Source of the DNA: Nonomuraea spiralis
GTDB lineage: Bacteria; Actinomycetota; Actinomycetes; Streptosporangiales; Streptosporangiaceae
DNA: 64,000 bases
Assembly (NCBI RefSeq): GCF_014648435.1
Contig: NZ_BMRC01000008.1
Coordinates: 124,001-188,000, forward strand
Reading direction: 5' to 3'
Shown here: in pieces, positions 1 to 7,818 of the stretch
Position numbering within the stretch: the stretch's first letter is position 1
How the letters are laid out: each line of letters starts with the position of its first letter
The notes under the pieces: generated by a model
What the model was told of the DNA's origin: nothing
What the model saw: only the letters and a program-made list of their open reading frames with translations
The model's database searches: none
Translations under genes and position numbers: made by a program

Positions 1-2
1 GG

Positions 3-476
3 CGGTACCGGCCGGTGGACGTGCCGGGACTGCTCGCCGCCTCCGGCCGCATCCTGGAGTACCCGATGGTGGACCGGAACCCGCTGCCCACCTGGGGCGA
101 GGGCCGGGTGACGCTGCTGGGCGACGCCGCGCACCCGATGTACCCGATCGGGTCGAACGGCGGCTCGCAGGCCGTGCTCGACGCGCGGGTGCTGGCCAGG
201 TGCCTGGCGACCTTCGACGACCCGGCGACGGCGCTCAAGGCGTACGAGGAGGAGCGGCGTCCGCCCACGTCGGCGCTGGTGCTGGCCCATCGGGCGCTGC
301 CGATCGAGGACACGATCAGGCTGGTGACCGAACGGGCGCCCGACGGGTTCGCCGACATCGCCGACGTGCTGACGGAGGCCGAGCTGGCCACCATGGCCGG
401 CGCGCAACGACGGATCTCCGACGCCGACGTCCGGGCGCTGAACGAGCGGGAGTCGTGGAGCGTACGCATCCCATGA
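3..476 (+). CDS. FAD-dependent monooxygenase, C-terminal part
   Basis: The reading frame is open from the left edge to the TGA at 474-476, so this is the 3' part of a longer gene; the in-frame GTG at 15 is probably internal. The translation contains GDAAHPMYP, the second FAD-contacting motif (GD motif) of the para-hydroxybenzoate hydroxylase fold, followed by a long helix (SQAVLDARVLARCL). These are group A flavin monooxygenases that use NAD(P)H and O2 to hydroxylate a small aromatic substrate. The wording around the motif resembles PhzS-type flavin-dependent oxidoreductases. Family is fairly sure; the substrate cannot be read because the N-terminal Rossmann part and most of the substrate pocket lie outside the window. 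Confidence 0.8.
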   Translation, partial: RYRPVDVPGLLAASGRILEYPMVDRNPLPTWGEGRVTLLGDAAHPMYPIGSNGGSQAVLDARVLARCLATFDDPATALKAYEEERRPPTSALVLAHRALPIEDTIRLVTERAPDGFADIADVLTEAELATMAGAQRRISDADVRALNERESWSVRIP

Positions 477-581
477 CAGCCGCGAAGCCTCAGGGGTAAG
501 ATCCGACACCGTAGAGCCATACCGACATTTCCGGCTCCCTGAGCCGGCCCTCCGCACGCGGTCTCGCCACCTAGGACATCC

Positions 582-1427
582 ATGCTCGAGATAGAGAACC
601 TCTCCCACGTGTACGGCGGCGGTGGCCCCAACGCTCACCACGCCATCGAAGGCCTGAACCTGAGCGTCGCCGCGGGCGAACTGCTGTGCATCGTCGGGCC
701 GTCGGGCGCCGGGAAGTCGACCCTGCTGCGCTCCATCGCCGGGCTGATCAGGCCGACGGGCGGCGAGGTCAGGGTGGAGGGCGAGCTCGTCCGCCAGACG
801 CCGGACAACCTGGCGGTGGTCTTCCAGGACTACAGCCGCTCGTTGTTCCCGTGGATGTCGGTGGCCGACAACGTGGCGCTGCCGCTGCGCCGCAGGGGCA
901 TGGACAAGCAGAAGCGCCGCGAGGCCGCGCAGGAGGCGCTGGAGTCGGTCGGGCTCCAGGGCGCCGAGAAGAAGTACCCGTTCCAGCTCTCGGGCGGCAT
1001 GCAGCAGCGGGTGGCCATCGCGCGGGCGCTGGCCTACCGGCCTTCGCTCATGCTCATGGACGAGCCCTTCGGCTCGGTCGACGCCCAGACCCGCGAGGAC
1101 CTCGAAGACCTCGTGCTGAAGGTGCGCGGGCACCACCAGATGACGATCGTGCTCATCACGCACGACATCGACGAGAGCGTCTACGTCGGCGACCGCGTCG
1201 TGGTCCTGTCGAAGGCGCCCGCGCACGTGGTCGGCGATCTCAAGGTCGACCTGCCCGGGCCGCGTGACCAGATCACCACCCGCGAGCACCCCGACTTCGT
1301 CCACCTGCGCGCCGAGGTCGGCCGCCTGGTGCGCGGCCACGCCACCGCCGCGGAACCCGCCGTCGAACCCACTTCCGACCCGGACGCCGAACCCGCCGAG
1401 GAACCCACTTCCGACCCCGTCGCCTGA
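582..1427 (+). CDS. ABC transporter ATP-binding protein, SsuB/TauB type
   Basis: A 281-residue ABC ATPase. Walker A GPSGAGKST is at residues 39-47, followed by a Q-loop (VVFQDYSRSLFPW), the signature LSGGMQQRVAIARAL and Walker B LMLMDEPFGSVD. The aromatic-rich Q-loop (LFPW) is typical of the nitrate/sulfonate/taurine importer group. It would energise an importer of an organic anion or sulfonate at the inner face of the membrane. No permease or binding protein lies downstream; partners may be upstream of the window, although 105 bp separate it from the monooxygenase. After about residue 250 there is an acidic, proline-rich tail with two copies of EPTSDP, absent from standard members and of unknown role. 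ATG start at 582. Confidence 0.85.
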   Translation: MLEIENLSHVYGGGGPNAHHAIEGLNLSVAAGELLCIVGPSGAGKSTLLRSIAGLIRPTGGEVRVEGELVRQTPDNLAVVFQDYSRSLFPWMSVADNVALPLRRRGMDKQKRREAAQEALESVGLQGAEKKYPFQLSGGMQQRVAIARALAYRPSLMLMDEPFGSVDAQTREDLEDLVLKVRGHHQMTIVLITHDIDESVYVGDRVVVLSKAPAHVVGDLKVDLPGPRDQITTREHPDFVHLRAEVGRLVRGHATAAEPAVEPTSDPDAEPAEEPTSDPVA

Positions 1428-1457
1428 GCCCGCCGCCCGGCCTTCTGCGGCCGTCCG

Positions 1458-1487
1458 GGGCGCGCGCGGATCGATGGGCGCGCGCCC
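1458..1487. terminator. GC-rich hairpin between convergent genes
   Basis: Perfect 10-bp inverted repeat (GGGCGCGCGC at 1458-1467 and GCGCGCGCCC at 1478-1487) with a 10-nt loop, in the 73-bp gap between the convergent ABC ATPase and conservon 1. There is no T-run, as is common for actinobacterial terminators. It could act in both directions. Confidence 0.55.
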
Positions 1488-1500
1488 GGGGCGCTCGCGC

Positions 1501-2079
1501 CTATGCCGGCGTGTGCGAGTGGCGGGTGAGCGCGTGTTCCACCAGCGTGATCAGGGTGGATTTCACCGTGTCGCGCTGGCGTGCGTCCAGGCGGACGATC
1601 GGGATGTGGCCGCCGACGGACAGGGCCTCCCGGATCTCGTCCTCGGCGTGGGCGAACTGGCCGTCCCAGCCGTTGATGCCGATCACGAAGGGCAGCTTGG
1701 CCTCTTCGAAGTAGTCGATCGCGGGGAAGCTGTCCGCGAGACGGCGCGTGTCCACGAGGACGACGGCGCCGATCGCACCGCGTACCAGGTCGTCCCACAT
1801 GAACCAGAACCGGTGCTGTCCGGGCGTGCCGAACAGGTACAGAATCAGATCGCGATCCAGCGACACACGCCCGAAGTCCATCGCCACGGTGGTGGTCGTC
1901 TTGTTCGGCGTGAGCGAGACGTCGTCGACGTGGGCCGAGGCGTCCGTCATGACCGCTTCCGTGGTGAGCGGCAGGATCTCCGAGACCGCTCCCACGAACG
2001 TCGTCTTCCCCACGCCGAAGCCCCCGGCCACGACGATCTTCGTCGAGGTCAGACCGGGGCTAGAGCCTGCGAAGTCCAC
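1501..2079 (-). CDS. cvnD: Conservon 1 small GTPase-like protein (CvnD)
   Basis: 192 residues from a GTG at 2079. The P-loop GGFGVGKTT lies at residues 19-27. The switch II region reads GTPGQHRF (84-91) and the base-recognition region reads NGWDG (136-140) in place of a standard NKxD. This is the family of actinobacterial ATP/GTP-binding proteins that close conservon operons. In Streptomyces, CvnD proteins are reported to work with the CvnA kinase, CvnB and CvnC at the membrane in a complex compared to eukaryotic GPCR/G-protein systems. The start overlaps the 3' end of the DUF742 gene by 20 nt, so translation is probably coupled. It is more like the copy in conservon 3 than the one in conservon 2 (for example SSPGLTSTK near the N-terminus). 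Confidence 0.93.
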   Translation of the reverse strand: MDFAGSSPGLTSTKIVVAGGFGVGKTTFVGAVSEILPLTTEAVMTDASAHVDDVSLTPNKTTTTVAMDFGRVSLDRDLILYLFGTPGQHRFWFMWDDLVRGAIGAVVLVDTRRLADSFPAIDYFEEAKLPFVIGINGWDGQFAHAEDEIREALSVGGHIPIVRLDARQRDTVKSTLITLVEHALTRHSHTPA

Positions 2080-2464
2080 TGAGCACCCTTTCGAGCAAGT
2101 TGAGGTCCGGCTTTCCCGCGTCCAGCGCAGGCTGGTGCACGCGGATCAGGCCCTCCGACGCCATGTCGGCGATCAGCACCCGGACCACACCAAGGGGCTG
2201 GCGTAAAAGGGCGGAGATCTCGGCAACCGACCGGACGTTCCGGGTCAGCTGAATGATCGCCTGATACTCCGGACTCAGTAGGGAAATGTCTTGGTATTCC
2301 GACGTCACGGAGGACACCAAAGCCTCCATGGCGAACTTCATCCGCGGCGCGGTGCGCCCCCCGGTCACGGCATAGGGCCGTACCAGGGAGCTCGGCTTCT
2401 GCGGACGAGGGGCCGCCGGATGCGGCGGAGTGCTATCACCAGCCCAACCCTGACCTGACACCAT
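2060..2464 (-). CDS. cvnC: Conservon 1 DUF742 protein (CvnC)
   Basis: 134 residues. The core is RPYAVTGGR near residue 30, then a helix-turn-helix-like stretch (VRSVAEISALLRQPLGVVRVLIADM) and the C-terminus LERVLSGLRRL, which is identical in all three conservons here. DUF742 proteins are the third member of conservons; a winged-helix-like fold is plausible but a DNA target is not established. The N-terminal 28 residues are proline-rich and variable between copies. It lies 19 nt after cvnB and overlaps cvnD. Confidence 0.93.
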   Translation of the reverse strand: MVSGQGWAGDSTPPHPAAPRPQKPSSLVRPYAVTGGRTAPRMKFAMEALVSSVTSEYQDISLLSPEYQAIIQLTRNVRSVAEISALLRQPLGVVRVLIADMASEGLIRVHQPALDAGKPDLNLLERVLSGLRRL

Positions 2465-2483
2465 GATCTCCTGTCACCGCCCG

Positions 2484-2906
2484 CTAGCGGGGGCGGGCCG
2501 CTTGCAGCTCGGCGCGTACGGCCGGGGTGAGCACCTGACCGGCCCGCTCGACCAGCAGCGTCATCTGGTACGCCACGAGGCCCATGTCACAGTCGGGGGC
2601 CGCCAGGACGGCCAGACAGGAGCCGTCGCTGATGGACATGATCATCAAGAGCCCGCGCTGCATCTCGATGACGGTCTGGGTCACCATTCCGCCCTCGAAG
2701 ACCCGCGCGGCACCCTGGGTCAAACTGATCACACCCGAGGCGACCGCGGCGAGCTGGTCGGCCCGGTCCTTGGGGAAACCCTCCGAGAAGGCCAGCGGCA
2801 GGCCGTCGGACGACACCACGACGGTGTGCGCGACGCCCGGCACGTTGTTCACGAAGTCGGTGATCAGCCAGCTGATGCCACGCGCTCCCTGGCTCATCTC
2901 TCTCAT
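2484..2906 (-). CDS. cvnB: Conservon 1 roadblock/LC7 protein (CvnB)
   Basis: 140 residues of the roadblock/LC7 fold (cf. MglB and dynein light chain), with the usual central segments GVAHTVVVSSDGLPLAFS and CDMGLVAYQMTLLVERAGQVLTP. In related systems roadblock proteins regulate small GTPases, so CvnB is a likely regulator or scaffold for CvnD. The ATG at 2906 is preceded by a strong GAGGAGG ribosome binding site 4 nt upstream and overlaps the kinase stop codon (ATGA), showing coupling. The same protein length (140) occurs in all three conservons of the window. Confidence 0.93.
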   Translation of the reverse strand: MREMSQGARGISWLITDFVNNVPGVAHTVVVSSDGLPLAFSEGFPKDRADQLAAVASGVISLTQGAARVFEGGMVTQTVIEMQRGLLMIMSISDGSCLAVLAAPDCDMGLVAYQMTLLVERAGQVLTPAVRAELQAARPR

Positions 2907-5900
2907 TTGTCCTCCTCATTCTCTTCTCCGCGGGTGAACGCGCGGCCTTGCCGCACTCCCTGCTGGAAGCTGGAGAGCCTGCTGCGCAACCGCTCGGGCG
3001 AGATCTGCGGCGCCGGTGAGGTGGGCTGCGGCTCGGCGAGACTGGCCGTACCCGGCACCAGGTTGGCCTTGGGCACGCGCCGCGGCAGACCCGAGGCCGT
3101 GGTGCCGGACTGGGCGGGCTGCGCGGCGGCCTGGGCCGCCTGGAAACCGGAGTCGGCGGGCGAGGACCACGACGCGCCGGCGCCGGACTGGCCGGGCTTG
3201 CGCTGCGGCAGCCCGGACCGGCCGACCGGCGGCGCCGGCGCGGCGGCGGGCGGCGCGGGCGGCTCGGCGGGCACGGCCGGGTGCACGGCGGTGATCTCGT
3301 GCTCGGGCTCGGCGTCCTGCCGGCCGAGCTCCTCGGGGTCGGGCCTGCGGAACCAGTCCGAGCCGACCGACGAGAAGATCGGCAGGAACTCCTCGCTCTG
3401 CTCCTCCATGGGCGAGGTGCGCACCACGGGGAGCGGGCCGGTCAGGTCCTGCGAGGAATAGTCGCCGGGGCCGAACGGGCCGTAGGCGCCGGGCTGACCG
3501 CTCTGCTCGTACTGGTCGGCGGGCTTGGACTCCTCCGCGCCGAACCCCTGGAGGTCGCCGAACGCCGACCGGTACGGCTCCTCGCCGTACGCCGGGGGGC
3601 GCGGCCGGTCGACCGACTCGAACAGGGACCGCCGCGACTGCTCCTCCCCGAAGGCCGACTGGCCGAGCGAGGTGTCGCCGAAGGACGGCGAGCCGAAGGA
3701 CGACCAGCGGGGCTCCTCCGTGCCGCCCTGCGGCGGCTCGGTGGCGAAGGAGGGCCAGCGGGGCTCGTCGTCCTGGAGGGGCGGCGGCTGCTCTGCGAAG
3801 GACGGCCAGCGCTGCTCGCCCCACTGGGCCTGCGGCTGCGGCTCGGGCTGGGCCGCGGGCGGCTCCTCGGCGAAGAACGGCTTGGGCTCCTCGCCGAAGA
3901 ACGGCTTGGGCTCGTCACCGAAGAACGGCTTCGGGTCCTCGCCGAAGGACGACGGGTTGGGGTCCTCGGCGAACGACGGCCAGCGCGGCTCGTCCTTGGC
4001 CGGCTCCTCGGCGAAGGAGCCCCAGCGGGTCTCCTCCTGGGCGGACTCGTCGGCGAAGGACGGCCAGTTGCCGGTGCCCGGCGCGGGCAGCGAGCCCGGC
4101 CACTGCGTGTCCATCACCCGGTCCGGCGAGTCCGGCGCGGAGACGTAGGCGCCGCCGCCGTTCTGGCTCGACTGGGCAGGCTGGGCGGGGGCGCCGAACT
4201 GGCTCGGGTCGAACGTGGTGAACGCCTCGTACTGGCTGCCGGGCTGCTGCGGCATGCCGGCGCCGCCGCTGATGAGCATGTCGGGCATCATCACCAGCGC
4301 GCTCAGGCCGCCGTTCTCCCGCATGCTGAGCTGGACGCGGATGCCGTGGCGCAGCGCCAGGCGGCCGACCACGAACAGGCCCATGCGGCGGGAGACGCCG
4401 ACGTCCACGACGGGCGGGTTGGCCAGGCGCCAGTTGGCCTCGGAGAGCTCCTCGGGGCTCATGCCGATGCCCAGGTCGTTGATGGAGATCATGACGCCGC
4501 CGTCGGCGGCCACGCTGGCGACCTCGACCTTGCTCTCGCGGGGCGAGAAGGAGATCGCGTTCTCGATCAGCTCGGCGAGCAGGTGGACGGCGTCGGTGAC
4601 GGCCGGGCCGACGATCAGCGTCCCGGACGGGATCTTGATCTGGACCCGCTCGTAGTTCTCGACCTCCGACAGCGAGGCGCGGGCGATGTCGACCAGCGGC
4701 ACCGGCTCGCTCCACTTGCGCGCGGCCTCCTGGCCGGCGAGGACCAGGAGGTTCTCGCTGTTGCGGCGCATGCGGGTGGCCAGGTGGTCGAGGCGGAAGA
4801 GGTTGGCGAGCCGCTGCTCGTCCTCCTCGCCCTGCTCCAGGCCCTCGATGAGCTGGAGCTGCCGTTCGACCAGCGTCTGGCTGCGGCGGGAGAGGTTGAC
4901 GAACATGGAGTTGACGTTGGCGCGCAGCTTGGCCTCGTCGCCGGCCAGCCGGAGCGCCTCGCGGTGGACCTCGTCGAACGCCCGCGCCACTTCACCGATC
5001 TCGTCACGGGTGTTGACGCCGACCGAGGGCACCTCGGGCACCTGCGCGCCCTCACCGGACTCGCGCAGGATGCGGACGGTCTCGGGCAGCCGGGTGGTGG
5101 CCACCTGGAGCGCCTCGGCACGCAGCCGGCGCAGCGGGCGGACCAGCGAACCGGCCACGCGGGTGGTGATGATCAGGACGAGCAGCAGCAGGACGAGGAT
5201 GGTCGCGCCGCTGATGATGGCGTTGCGCTGCTCGGTGTCGCTCAGCTCGCGGGCCCTGGTCACGATCTTGGTGGCCAGGCCGTCCTCGACCTTGCGCATG
5301 GCGTTGCCGGCCAGGGTGGTGCTGTCGTACCAGCGGCTCAGGTCACGCGCGGAGGTGACGTCGAGGTCCCTGATCCGGTTGTACTCGCGTACCTGGGCCA
5401 GGGCGCGCTGGCGCATGGCGTCGGCGCGGTCGATGTCCGGCCCGCGCATGCCCTTCTGGTACGCCTTCAGGTCCGCCGGGTCGGCCGCCTGCTCGAAGGC
5501 GGCCAGTTCGGCCTGCTGGCGGCTCCACGAGCCCAGGAACTCCGACAGGTCGTCGTAGTCCAGCTCACGCTCGATGAGCGCGATCATGAGAATGGCCTGC
5601 TGCCTGGAGACCTCTTCCTTGACCCGCTGCAGCGAGCCGAGGGCGGCCACGTCACCCTGGAGGTCGTCGTCGTTCACGCCGTCGCCCAGGTCGCCCTGGA
5701 TCGCGGAGAAGACGCCGATCATCGTCGTGTACGTGGTGATCGCGGCTCGCGGGGGCACGCCCTCGGCGACCATCGAGGTACGGAGGCTGTCGAGGCCGCT
5801 GAGCCAGCGGCGCATGTTCTCCACGCCGTCGCGGATACGGGCCGCGTGCGCGGCGTCGATGGCGTTCGCCGAGGCCAGGACCTTCTTCTTGGCCGCGTCG

Positions 5901-6226
5901 ACGGCCGCGCGCTGGGTCTTGAGCTGGACGAAACGCCCCGCCTTCGACTGGTCGGTGACGTACCACGCGGTGAGCGTGCGCTCCTTGGCCAGCTCGTGGT
6001 TGAGCCCGCCGATGCGCTGCACCAGCTCGGCGACCTGGGTCAGCCGGCGGTACTCGGAGCTCGTCCCGATGGCGTTGGCGAGCTGCACGCCCGCGAGGAG
6101 CACGCCCACGATGGTGGGGATGAGGATCAGCGCGATCAACCTCGAGCGCACACGCCAGTTCCCCAGCCGGAACCTTCCGCCTGTGTACTCCCCTGACCTC
6201 GTGTGCCTGGGGTTTTCCGTCCTCAC
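2903..6226 (-). CDS. cvnA: Conservon 1 sensor histidine kinase (CvnA) with nitrate/nitrite-sensor-like domain
   Basis: About 1107 residues from the GTG at 6226; the frame stays open to 6367, but the start was placed here by comparison with the kinase of conservon 3 and because the segment GNWRVRSRLIALILIPT follows shortly after. Order: transmembrane helix (about 30-50), extracytoplasmic NIT-like helical sensor domain, second transmembrane helix (about 337-358), HAMP, phosphoacceptor-like helix with LDHLATRMRRN (about 480), HATPase with N-box ELIENAISFS and G-box DLGIGM. The last 450 residues are a disordered tail rich in P, E, F and W with repeats (RWPSFAE, KPFFGEEP), ending in three short motifs shared with the other two CvnA proteins. 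It heads the operon. The ligand is unknown; NIT similarity does not prove nitrate sensing. Confidence 0.9.
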   Translation of the reverse strand: MRTENPRHTRSGEYTGGRFRLGNWRVRSRLIALILIPTIVGVLLAGVQLANAIGTSSEYRRLTQVAELVQRIGGLNHELAKERTLTAWYVTDQSKAGRFVQLKTQRAAVDAAKKKVLASANAIDAAHAARIRDGVENMRRWLSGLDSLRTSMVAEGVPPRAAITTYTTMIGVFSAIQGDLGDGVNDDDLQGDVAALGSLQRVKEEVSRQQAILMIALIERELDYDDLSEFLGSWSRQQAELAAFEQAADPADLKAYQKGMRGPDIDRADAMRQRALAQVREYNRIRDLDVTSARDLSRWYDSTTLAGNAMRKVEDGLATKIVTRARELSDTEQRNAIISGATILVLLLLVLIITTRVAGSLVRPLRRLRAEALQVATTRLPETVRILRESGEGAQVPEVPSVGVNTRDEIGEVARAFDEVHREALRLAGDEAKLRANVNSMFVNLSRRSQTLVERQLQLIEGLEQGEEDEQRLANLFRLDHLATRMRRNSENLLVLAGQEAARKWSEPVPLVDIARASLSEVENYERVQIKIPSGTLIVGPAVTDAVHLLAELIENAISFSPRESKVEVASVAADGGVMISINDLGIGMSPEELSEANWRLANPPVVDVGVSRRMGLFVVGRLALRHGIRVQLSMRENGGLSALVMMPDMLISGGAGMPQQPGSQYEAFTTFDPSQFGAPAQPAQSSQNGGGAYVSAPDSPDRVMDTQWPGSLPAPGTGNWPSFADESAQEETRWGSFAEEPAKDEPRWPSFAEDPNPSSFGEDPKPFFGDEPKPFFGEEPKPFFAEEPPAAQPEPQPQAQWGEQRWPSFAEQPPPLQDDEPRWPSFATEPPQGGTEEPRWSSFGSPSFGDTSLGQSAFGEEQSRRSLFESVDRPRPPAYGEEPYRSAFGDLQGFGAEESKPADQYEQSGQPGAYGPFGPGDYSSQDLTGPLPVVRTSPMEEQSEEFLPIFSSVGSDWFRRPDPEELGRQDAEPEHEITAVHPAVPAEPPAPPAAAPAPPVGRSGLPQRKPGQSGAGASWSSPADSGFQAAQAAAQPAQSGTTASGLPRRVPKANLVPGTASLAEPQPTSPAPQISPERLRSRLSSFQQGVRQGRAFTRGEENEEDK
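3872..3943 (-). repeat. 24-nt tandem repeat inside cvnA of conservon 1
   Basis: Three consecutive 24-nt units begin at 3872, 3896 and 3920 and encode KPFF-GEEP-like octapeptides. They lie in a longer zone (about 3640-4060) with at least five spaced copies of WPSFAE or WSSF variants. Such repeats can change copy number by slippage. Confidence 0.85.
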
Positions 6227-6304
6227 TGACTCTCGCAACCTCTCGCCGGTACGTGCTCGAAAGAAAATCAGACACGCGTGTGGCGCATGGGATTCTGTCC
6301 GGCT

Positions 6305-6320
6305 GGGTAATTGGAACACA
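6305..6320 (-). promoter_or_regulatory. 16-nt element shared by conservons 1 and 2
   Basis: GGGTAATTGGAACACA on the plus strand (TGTGTTCCAATTACCC in the direction of cvnA) is 79 nt upstream of the proposed cvnA start. The identical 16 bases occur 68 nt upstream of cvnA of conservon 2 at 20675-20690. A promoter or a regulator binding site is likely; the bound factor is unknown. Confidence 0.6.
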
Positions 6321-6360
6321 GTCCGTACCAGACGGCCAACCGTACATTTCCCACTAAATG

Positions 6361-6383
6361 CGCCCAAAGCTAAGCTTTGGGCG
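6361..6383 (-). terminator. Hairpin after the aldehyde dehydrogenase gene
   Basis: Perfect 10-bp stem CGCCCAAAGC / GCTTTGGGCG with a TAA loop, 20 nt after the aldehyde dehydrogenase stop codon. A second weaker inverted repeat (CATTT/AAATG, 6345-6360) follows on the minus strand. It probably separates the dehydrogenase transcript from conservon 1. Confidence 0.7.
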
Positions 6384-6403
6384 ACATATCGCCGTACACG
6401 TTT

Positions 6404-7801
6404 TCAGGCAGGCCGGAACGAATCCCGTTCCGCGGGCGCCGCGTGCTTGACCATCAGGTGCCGCGTCACCGAATACTCCTGCACCGCCTCCTGGCTCATG
6501 TCCTTGCCGAACCCGCTGCCCTTCACGCCGCCGTGCGGCGCCTCGCTGGCGATCGGCAGGTGATCGTTCACCCAGGTCACACCCACGTCGAGCCGGTGCG
6601 CCACGCGCATCGCCCGTGCCACGTCCCGCGACCACACCGACGAGGCCAGCCCGTACGGAGTGTCGTTGGCCAGCCGGACCGCCTCGTCCTCGCCGTCGAA
6701 CGGGAGCACCACAAGGACCGGTCCGAAAAGTTCACCTTGGACGATCTCGCTCTCCTGTGCGACATCGGTCACAAGCGTGGGCGGGTAGAAGAACCCGGGC
6801 CCCTCGACCGGCGCTCCGCCGTGCACGATCCGCCCGCCGGAGCGCGCGACGAAGCCGTGCACGCGCTCGCGGTGGGCGGCCGAGATCAGCGGGCCGATGT
6901 CCGTCGCCGGGTCCCAGGGGTCGCCCACGGTGATGCCGGCGAGCGTCTCCCGGATGGCCTCGACGGCGTCGTCGTGGACCTCGCGGGCGACGTACACGCG
7001 GGTGGCCGCGGTGCAGTCCTGTCCGGTGTTGTACGTGGCCCCCATGGCCACGCCGCGGGCCGTCTCGGCCAGGTCGGCGTCCTCGAACACCAGCGCCGGC
7101 GCCTTGCCGCCGAGTTCGAGGTGCACCCGCTTGAGCGTGGCCGCCGCGCCGCTCATCACCGCCCGGCCGGTGCCGGTCGAGCCGGTGACGCTGACCATGT
7201 CCACGCCCGGGTCGGTCACCAGCGCCTGGCCGACCTCGGCGTCGCCGGTGACGGCCTGGACGAGCCCTTCGGGCGCGCCCGCCGCGGCGAACAGCTCGGC
7301 CAGGCGCAGCGTCGTACGCGGCGTCTGCGGCGCCGGCTTGATCACCACGGCGTTGCCGGCGGCCACGGCCGGGCCCACCTTCCACACCGCCATGACGAAC
7401 GGGAAGTTCCACGGCGCGATCGACCCCACCACCCCGACGGGACGGCGCAGCAGCACCGAGGTGTAGCCGGGGCTGAACACCCCGGCGCCCGAGCCCTCCA
7501 GGGAGCGGGCGGCCCCGGCGAAGAAGCGCAGGTTGTCGACGGCGAACGGCAGCTCGCCGTCCCTGAACACGGCCGCCGGCTTGCCGGTCTCCTCCACCTC
7601 CAGCCTGGTCAGCTCCTCGGCGTCGGCCTCCACCAGGTCGGCGAGGCGCAGCAGCAGCCGCTGCCGCTCGGCGGGGGTGGTCTGCCCCCACTCCTCGAAC
7701 GCGCCCCGGGCGGTCCGGACGGCCGCCGCCACGTCCGCCACCGGCGTGTCCGGGATCTCGGCGCACGGGAGGCCGGTGGCGGGGTTGATCAGTTCACGCA
7801 T
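6404..7801 (-). CDS. Aldehyde dehydrogenase, gamma-aminobutyraldehyde dehydrogenase-like
   Basis: 465 residues from the ATG at 7801. It is an NAD(P)+-dependent aldehyde dehydrogenase with PWNFP, the general-base glutamate in ELGGKAP (about 230) and the nucleophilic cysteine in TGQDCTAATR (about 262). The C-terminal text SEAPHGGVKGSGFGKDMS resembles gamma-aminobutyraldehyde dehydrogenases (PatD/PuuC group), which oxidise the aldehyde formed from putrescine to GABA. Context supports this: a complete polyamine-type ABC transporter lies 2 kb away. It starts 17 nt after the glycosyltransferase stop, so the two are probably co-transcribed. No aminotransferase or amine oxidase for the preceding step is in the window. 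A betaine-aldehyde substrate is an alternative. Confidence 0.85.
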   Translation of the reverse strand: MRELINPATGLPCAEIPDTPVADVAAAVRTARGAFEEWGQTTPAERQRLLLRLADLVEADAEELTRLEVEETGKPAAVFRDGELPFAVDNLRFFAGAARSLEGSGAGVFSPGYTSVLLRRPVGVVGSIAPWNFPFVMAVWKVGPAVAAGNAVVIKPAPQTPRTTLRLAELFAAAGAPEGLVQAVTGDAEVGQALVTDPGVDMVSVTGSTGTGRAVMSGAAATLKRVHLELGGKAPALVFEDADLAETARGVAMGATYNTGQDCTAATRVYVAREVHDDAVEAIRETLAGITVGDPWDPATDIGPLISAAHRERVHGFVARSGGRIVHGGAPVEGPGFFYPPTLVTDVAQESEIVQGELFGPVLVVLPFDGEDEAVRLANDTPYGLASSVWSRDVARAMRVAHRLDVGVTWVNDHLPIASEAPHGGVKGSGFGKDMSQEAVQEYSVTRHLMVKHAAPAERDSFRPA

Positions 7802-7818
7802 GGAAGTCCTCGAAATCC

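Noticed and set aside
3281..6196. A 971-codon open frame antisense to cvnA of conservon 1
   Set aside because: It mirrors the kinase gene, is dominated by Ala, Arg, Gly and Leu with no domain, and results from GC-rich codon bias. Similar antisense frames at 18250-20751 and 32699-35209 were rejected for the same reason.
6227..6367. Longer cvnA N-terminus in conservon 1
   Set aside because: The extra 47 residues have no counterpart in conservon 3 and would translate the shared 16-nt element; a start at 6226 is preferred, though not proven.
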